Below, piece after piece: positions 43,601 to 45,578 of a stretch of 45,578 nt of DNA (positions are counted from its first letter, which is position 1; the number at the start of each line of letters is the position of its first letter). The notes beneath the pieces are model-generated. The model was not told where the DNA came from and ran no database searches. It was given only the letters and a program-made list of their open reading frames with translations. This DNA is from Pseudoalteromonas prydzensis (GTDB taxonomy: Bacteria > Pseudomonadota > Gammaproteobacteria > Enterobacterales > Alteromonadaceae). The position numbers and the translations under genes are program-made. The DNA is taken from the NCBI RefSeq assembly GCF_011050055.1, contig NZ_DRGM01000092.1:1-45578 (forward strand). Reading direction: 5' to 3'.

Positions 43601-44757
43601 GGGCGAGAGATTTCAGCGACCAAGCTAAATTTACCAGTAAAATAACGTTACGTGGTTTTACTGGGCATGAACAAATGGATGAGGTAGGCCTAGTTCATAT
43701 GGGTGGGCGAATTTACGACCCTATACTCGGGCGCTTCTTACAAGCAGATCCCATGGTGCAAGCACCAGAGAACATTCAAAACTTAAACCGTTACTCGTAT
43801 GTAGTGAATAACCCGCTGAACAAAACCGATCCAAGTGGGTATATTTTCGCGACTATAGCCATATGGGCGTTAAACGCTATGGTTTCCCAACAAGTTGTAG
43901 TAGGAGTTGCAGCCACTGTATTGAAGGGGATGTTAGCAGCATATTCTTATTATGGATACGCCAAGTTAGCAGTCGGAATAGCTAAAGCAATAGACGGTGG
44001 TGGGACAGCAATGGCTAATTTTGCAGGTGGCTTTGCTAAGGGCTTCGCGCAAGGGCAAGCGGTTACTTGTATGTTGAATATGGCTGCGGGCGGCGGTTGT
44101 GTTGATGGGCTGGAAGCTAAAAAGCAACAAGCTAAAACGCAGGGAAATACTAAAACGGATGGGGGAAATGAAACACCTTCAGTTAGCGTTAAAATTGAAT
44201 TTGGTTTCGATGGGGGCTTAAAAAGTAATGATGTCGATCTTCAGAACTTTGAGACTAAGTCTCAAACAATTAACGTTGATGGCGAAGGCTTCAATTATAA
44301 TACACTTGGCCCAAAAGGGTTCGATACCCAAGTAAAAAGAAGTCTAACTTCAATAGCTAAAACAGACGCTGGTAAGAAAATGCTTAAAAGCATTACAAAA
44401 GGAGGACAGTCTTTACTCATACAGTTTGGGCCAAATAATGGTGCAGGGATTGCTGATGGCTATGATGCTGGGATTGTTTTCAATCCAAAAAAACGAAACA
44501 GTATTCATACTAATAAAGGTACTGTGAATGATTCTCCAAACTTTGCATTAGCTCATGAGGTATTCCATGTTTGGGGACCTATGACCCGAGGCTACTTTGG
44601 AGGAAATGATCGAATCAAGATAGGTGACCCTGTCAGAGGTCTTGGTGCTATGGAAACCTACGCTGTCAGATATACTAACAGAATAAGGTTGCAATCAGGT
44701 GCGAATTACCAACGCACACATTACCTAGAAAAAGGAACGTTATATGCGATACCTTAA
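37651..44757 (+). CDS. Giant exported SpvB/VCBS/RHS-repeat protein with an M91-like protease C-terminus
   Basis: A 2368-residue polymorphic toxin. Signal peptide at about 1-22. A Ca-binding DFDGDGIPD motif (near 105) is followed by an SpvB/TcdB-like start (GEFTYNIPITLGEATGGLKP, about 195-214), then a series of VCBS/FG-GAP motifs between about 490 and 910 (DFNGDGLTDI, DYDKDGKDDI, DIDADGYPEL, ELNGDGLADI). A Gly/Asp-rich linker with several Cys lies near 1050-1090. YD/RHS repeats (YDGLGRLTKS, YNKLGRLTGE, YDTLGRVIES) cover about 1255-1850 and the RHS core ends RIYDPILGRFLQADP and NPLNKTDPSG near 2065. Known RHS shells encapsulate and release a C-terminal toxin. The last 300 residues are that module, described separately. 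Overlaps the next gene by 14 bp. Confidence 0.95.
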   Translation: MYNKKGLWTLFLGLVSWSGIASSVTPTNNIWQDSNGDLYYQQPVKQVTTIDEAPVSIRLFESMPYVRIIETAEGYQLVPMSKSEFMKLSNELDVVGKRLRSDFDGDGIPDILIQTNLGHELLVSNKTVKPFKIGIDIRSFGNEIEVRDVNYDFRADIVNKDTQEVYYAQAAGLTHAINTNDYVGTIAAESNVTPSGEFTYNIPITLGEATGGLKPSVSLSYSSTPRNGHVGVGFNIGGLSAISRCEKNMETDGVASSVNLDQNDMFCFDGQRLILKAGQTYGANNTEYRTRQNNGQKIVAHTTNTSTGPYAFTVYDTQGNKYTYGKYSSAQDALIKATNGRGFAWALKRVEDASGNYYSYNYGNVSGSLEYYPVSIKYSGHGNTTLNEIRFNWQTRADTSSITYLKGNKITLTKRLQTVESYYSGNLIRRYNLTYGDIGTGVTQSILQKVQACSSDNKCLSPTIFNWTNRGGVKLGRDIGTDYSRNSRYKAHQFLDFNGDGLTDIAYVRNDRGSSTDYLYLIPNTGSGFGTEKRFNNLASKSFRKTWKVIDYDKDGKDDILYMPSGSSYWRVLKHTSAMNFSFTDLTAISKPSNDNNTRFMDIDADGYPELLHFVGNKLSYQKGTKTGLASGAAKAIKFNLSAPADSSATMLAYDKEDNTFQAMDFNGDGRADFLAKVQLSTYIEEPPCRNRFDCDVNPRSAPLASNQQISQSSLATENQIEELHNNGDLDANYALIPVNSSQLNPVNMLASVDIPQQAMLNEVQKTEGLVTTQGVSRTTYWKVLISKGNDTFDEFLTVGSTAGIKDIQVAELNGDGLADILYRDNNNKWYARINNGNGFNSAIYLFTYDKPSLKTVDINGDGVQEIYRENYGDYFHFYNGSGFTSRKLTDNRSDYNFSTYMDVTGDGTPDKLVFSGRMGLYQNSDAAATLITSVTDGFGAKTHVTYSTLNNRNVYVPHNDARSKNWGNGRVTDVKSGARVVSLLRKGGDQITYKYHGAKVQVGRGMLGFRQIEIESNNTGTKVITTYRQDGDYRGSAERVQSYVRYGDDTSSGGGSDDGGGNPPGDPCEIIPEVCNCKWGDRACEIPRTVPIADAEQFTMASGSKQMSSVNNFSASDLAKVATLSTATVNSNIWRLKSEIKTTYNRKQETAFKTANATVPYLVFPNRTETRSYNTDDSNQTVIATKIKTLAIDNFGNPITEASTVDSRNGYAHSSSTNTYSYSVYGGRLTRKAESKRYLNRLSGSNKGNYTNAHISTFVYDGLGRLTKSIADNGVTKTYTLNSYGLISKETVSKAGLPTKTLHTYYDSTYRHVTGEENTLGHRSTIGYDGYGRKSYTQTANGQRTYYTYNKLGRLTGEISTPANNSSTSGSQALSNSKTKYWCKSTSHCPSNSVYYEETISEGSPASRSYFDVLGRPLREGSIVLNGNYVYVDYKYDSKGRKIQESMPFFANATPTWNTYQYDKQNRVVSVTKSDGSVWDTQYNGEEVTTINPSGHKNTQLKNAMGLLVKVIDANGKSATYQYDENGKSRILAGPKGNQIKVTFDKYGNKTQVIDPDKGTVNYSYNAYHQLSQESDSNGNLITYKYDTLGRVIESVRKRNNKLEHHTVTTYDSGSYAKGMVYTTSDKVSGFTERFYYDAFGRNREKHTIIDGDTYKELWAFNNNGQLLTETDATGKSVSYIYNSYKHLTSVKDNQTNATVWQAKAADAFGNITKEQLGSRITRNKVFDAHTGLLTSMVSTGSGTLQNLRYDWSNLGNLNYRQDLVVNKKETFGYDSLNRVTSSRISGGASTDIRYNELGNITYKTGVGTYYYQSSRPHAVTQVTGSRPNNYQYDAAGNMVKDNDRELVYNSFHKPTYIKKDDYWVEFAYSGAGKRYKRSEFGGEKGSLIPILNGDITVFIPLAQETRYVGNVEFIRYGGQSAWVSKRYIAGKVLVTTVNSQATTRYMLDDHLGSTHVIADANGKLEQTMSFDVFGARRDAKTWARDFSDQAKFTSKITLRGFTGHEQMDEVGLVHMGGRIYDPILGRFLQADPMVQAPENIQNLNRYSYVVNNPLNKTDPSGYIFATIAIWALNAMVSQQVVVGVAATVLKGMLAAYSYYGYAKLAVGIAKAIDGGGTAMANFAGGFAKGFAQGQAVTCMLNMAAGGGCVDGLEAKKQQAKTQGNTKTDGGNETPSVSVKIEFGFDGGLKSNDVDLQNFETKSQTINVDGEGFNYNTLGPKGFDTQVKRSLTSIAKTDAGKKMLKSITKGGQSLLIQFGPNNGAGIADGYDAGIVFNPKKRNSIHTNKGTVNDSPNFALAHEVFHVWGPMTRGYFGGNDRIKIGDPVRGLGAMETYAVRYTNRIRLQSGANYQRTHYLEKGTLYAIP
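43849..44754 (+). other. C-terminal toxin module of the RHS protein, M91 (NleD-type) metalloprotease-like
   Basis: Residues about 2067-2368. A hydrophobic and Gly-rich stretch (about 2067-2140) may cross or enter a membrane. A polar linker follows, then the enzyme-like part: GIVFNP, FALAHEVFHVWG with the zinc motif HEVFH (His2302, Glu2303, His2306), and METYAVRYTNRIR (Glu2335 is the likely third ligand) followed by NYQRTHY. The order NP, LAHE--H, E-x-YAVRY-N-IR, R-x-x-Y is what I know of the M91 family that includes NleD, which cuts JNK and p38. The target here is not known. The module begins right after the core motif DPSG, as is usual for exchangeable RHS tips. Confidence 0.72.
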
Positions 44758-45271
44758 ATTGTTATTTATAATTAGTATTTCACTGATAACTGCTTGCTCC
44801 AAGTTTGACAATAATTCGTATGAATATAAAGAACTATGTACTTTTGACGAGAAAATATTCGACAGCTTAGAAGGAGAGGTTAGGGAGAGTATTAGTAAAC
44901 CTTCGGAATTAAATAATTTTTTGTTGGTCCGACAGATGCATCCGGATACTAATAGTTATAGTGTTACACTCTTTGAAAATGAGATGTCAAAAGGAACGGT
45001 TTATTATATAGACAATGAGAAAAATAAAGTGTTTAGCTTACTATCACCTAACTATGTTAATAATATTTTTCTAGCCTCGAAATCATTAGAAGAGTTTAAT
45101 GTTTCACGTTATTTTACAACTGAAAATATATTTGGTTTTTCTTGTTACTCTATCGAAGTTAATAAAAACTCTAATTACAAGAGTTATGACTTCGTAGGTA
45201 TGACTAGGAATTCTGCTTTATATGAGTTTGTTAATAAAATAGAAAGAGCTGCGGCTCTCGCTTATTACTGA
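44744..45271 (+). CDS. Lipoprotein, candidate immunity protein of the RHS toxin
   Basis: A 175-residue protein with a lipoprotein signal (MRYLKLLFIISISLITACSK, lipobox ITAC, Cys18). The mature part is polar and has strands and helices but no family I recognise. Its ATG lies 14 bp inside the 3' end of the RHS gene, and AAAGGA is inside the RHS frame, so translation is coupled. Toxin tip followed at once by a small, AT-rich gene is the standard layout for polymorphic toxin and immunity pairs. A lipid anchor places it in the periplasm, which would fit inhibition of an exported or injected protease there. It ends one base before the inverted-repeat element, so the C-terminus may have been changed by the insertion. 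Confidence 0.75.
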   Translation: MRYLKLLFIISISLITACSKFDNNSYEYKELCTFDEKIFDSLEGEVRESISKPSELNNFLLVRQMHPDTNSYSVTLFENEMSKGTVYYIDNEKNKVFSLLSPNYVNNIFLASKSLEEFNVSRYFTTENIFGFSCYSIEVNKNSNYKSYDFVGMTRNSALYEFVNKIERAAALAYY

Positions 45272-45578
45272 TAGGAATACTGATGTGTAGTAAACAGTAA
45301 ACGGGGTCACGGCACTATCGGGGTCCACTATCGGGGTCAGGTCTTGTTTTTTGCCACTAATTACATAAAGACAAAAAGAAAGACCTGACCCTATTCACTT
45401 TTACATATTCACACCAATCGACGTCATTACTGGATGCATAGTCATATTTAAAGTGAGTTTAAAAAGTAACAACACTTGGTTTTTTGAATAAAAAGATCAA
45501 GAAAACACAACTGCCTGCTTGACCAGAACTTTCTAATGGGTGACCCCGTTTACTGTTTACTACACATCAGTATTCCTA
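45272..45578. mobile_element. MITE-like element with perfect 39-bp terminal inverted repeats
   Basis: The arm at 45272-45310 (TAGGAATACTGATGTGTAGT onward to GGGGTCAC) and that at 45540-45578 are exact reverse complements over 39 bp. The element is 307 bp, carries no gene and ends at the window edge. Both ends are TA, so a TA target duplication as in the IS630/mariner group is possible. Inside are two tandem copies of CACTATCGGGGTC and a second hairpin (below). The left end begins directly after the lipoprotein stop codon. Confidence 0.85.
45313..45391. repeat. Direct and inverted repeats inside the MITE-like element
   Basis: CACTATCGGGGTC occurs twice in tandem (45313-45325 and 45326-45338). 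GGGTCAGGTCTT (45334-45345) pairs with AAGACCTGACCC (45380-45391), 12 bp perfect and extending with mismatches to about 22 bp through the flanking T and A runs. From memory, GGGTCAGGTCTT-type hairpins often lie beside REP-associated transposase genes of this group; the transposase tail at position 1 is of that kind. Confidence 0.85.

Noticed and set aside
37651..44757. Full Tc-type insecticidal toxin
   Set aside because: SpvB and RHS regions are in one exported protein and there are no TcA-like genes nearby; a secreted polymorphic toxin fits better.
1..45578. Prophage, conjugative element or siderophore synthesis cluster
   Set aside because: No structural phage genes, integrase, relaxase or NIS/NRPS enzymes were seen; only the uptake side of siderophore use is present.

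Overview
The window looks like chromosome of a marine gammaproteobacterium of the Alteromonadales, most likely Pseudoalteromonas or a close relative. This is inferred from the low-to-moderate GC, two large TonB-dependent receptors, RegB/RegA-type redox regulators, RlmF, an Ada-AlkA fusion, a TPR-sulfotransferase and a long SpvB/RHS protein. I saw no rRNA, tRNA or CRISPR array. Species is not provable from the sequence alone.

Layout. 1-2.5 kb is an accessory edge: the tail of a REP-associated transposase, a 28/24-bp alternating tandem repeat, an exported DJ-1/PfpI-like protein that has lost its cysteine nucleophile, and a YceI-like lipoprotein. 2.7-8.5 kb is iron handling: Bfd, two bacterioferritin subunits with complementary active sites, a siderophore-type TonB receptor behind a Fur-like box, a small two-helix membrane protein and a PepSY membrane protein. 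8.6-15.7 kb is metal efflux: a CDF transporter divergent from a small His-rich exported protein and a CzcCBA-type RND pump. 16-21 kb holds a GNAT acetyltransferase, an uncharacterised gene next to Mn superoxide dismutase, an alkylation-repair pair (Ada-AlkA fusion plus Ogt, overlapping by 4 bp), a periplasmic binding protein and thymidine kinase.

21-32 kb is mostly housekeeping: threonine aldolase with RlmF, an alpha/beta hydrolase, a TPR-sulfotransferase with a large TonB receptor upstream, a small Cys-rich PF09791-like protein, a LETM1-like protein, an M17 peptidase, a GloA2-like VOC protein and a FabH-type synthase. 32.5-36.1 kb is a same-strand run of an exported amidohydrolase, a DUF4440-type protein and a RegB/RegA two-component pair. 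Two small genes follow (DUF1761-type and a zinc ribbon).

The right end, 37.1-45.6 kb, is the most distinctive part. A promoter and a small secreted protein precede a 2368-residue exported SpvB/VCBS/RHS protein. Its C-terminal module, beyond the RHS core, carries HEVFH and a downstream METYAVRYTN block and resembles the M91 (NleD-type) zinc proteases. A small AT-rich lipoprotein gene overlaps its 3' end and is a candidate immunity gene. Immediately after that stop codon comes a 307-bp element with perfect 39-bp terminal inverted repeats that ends exactly at the window edge. I read this as a polymorphic toxin locus with a MITE-like element beside its exchangeable 3' end.
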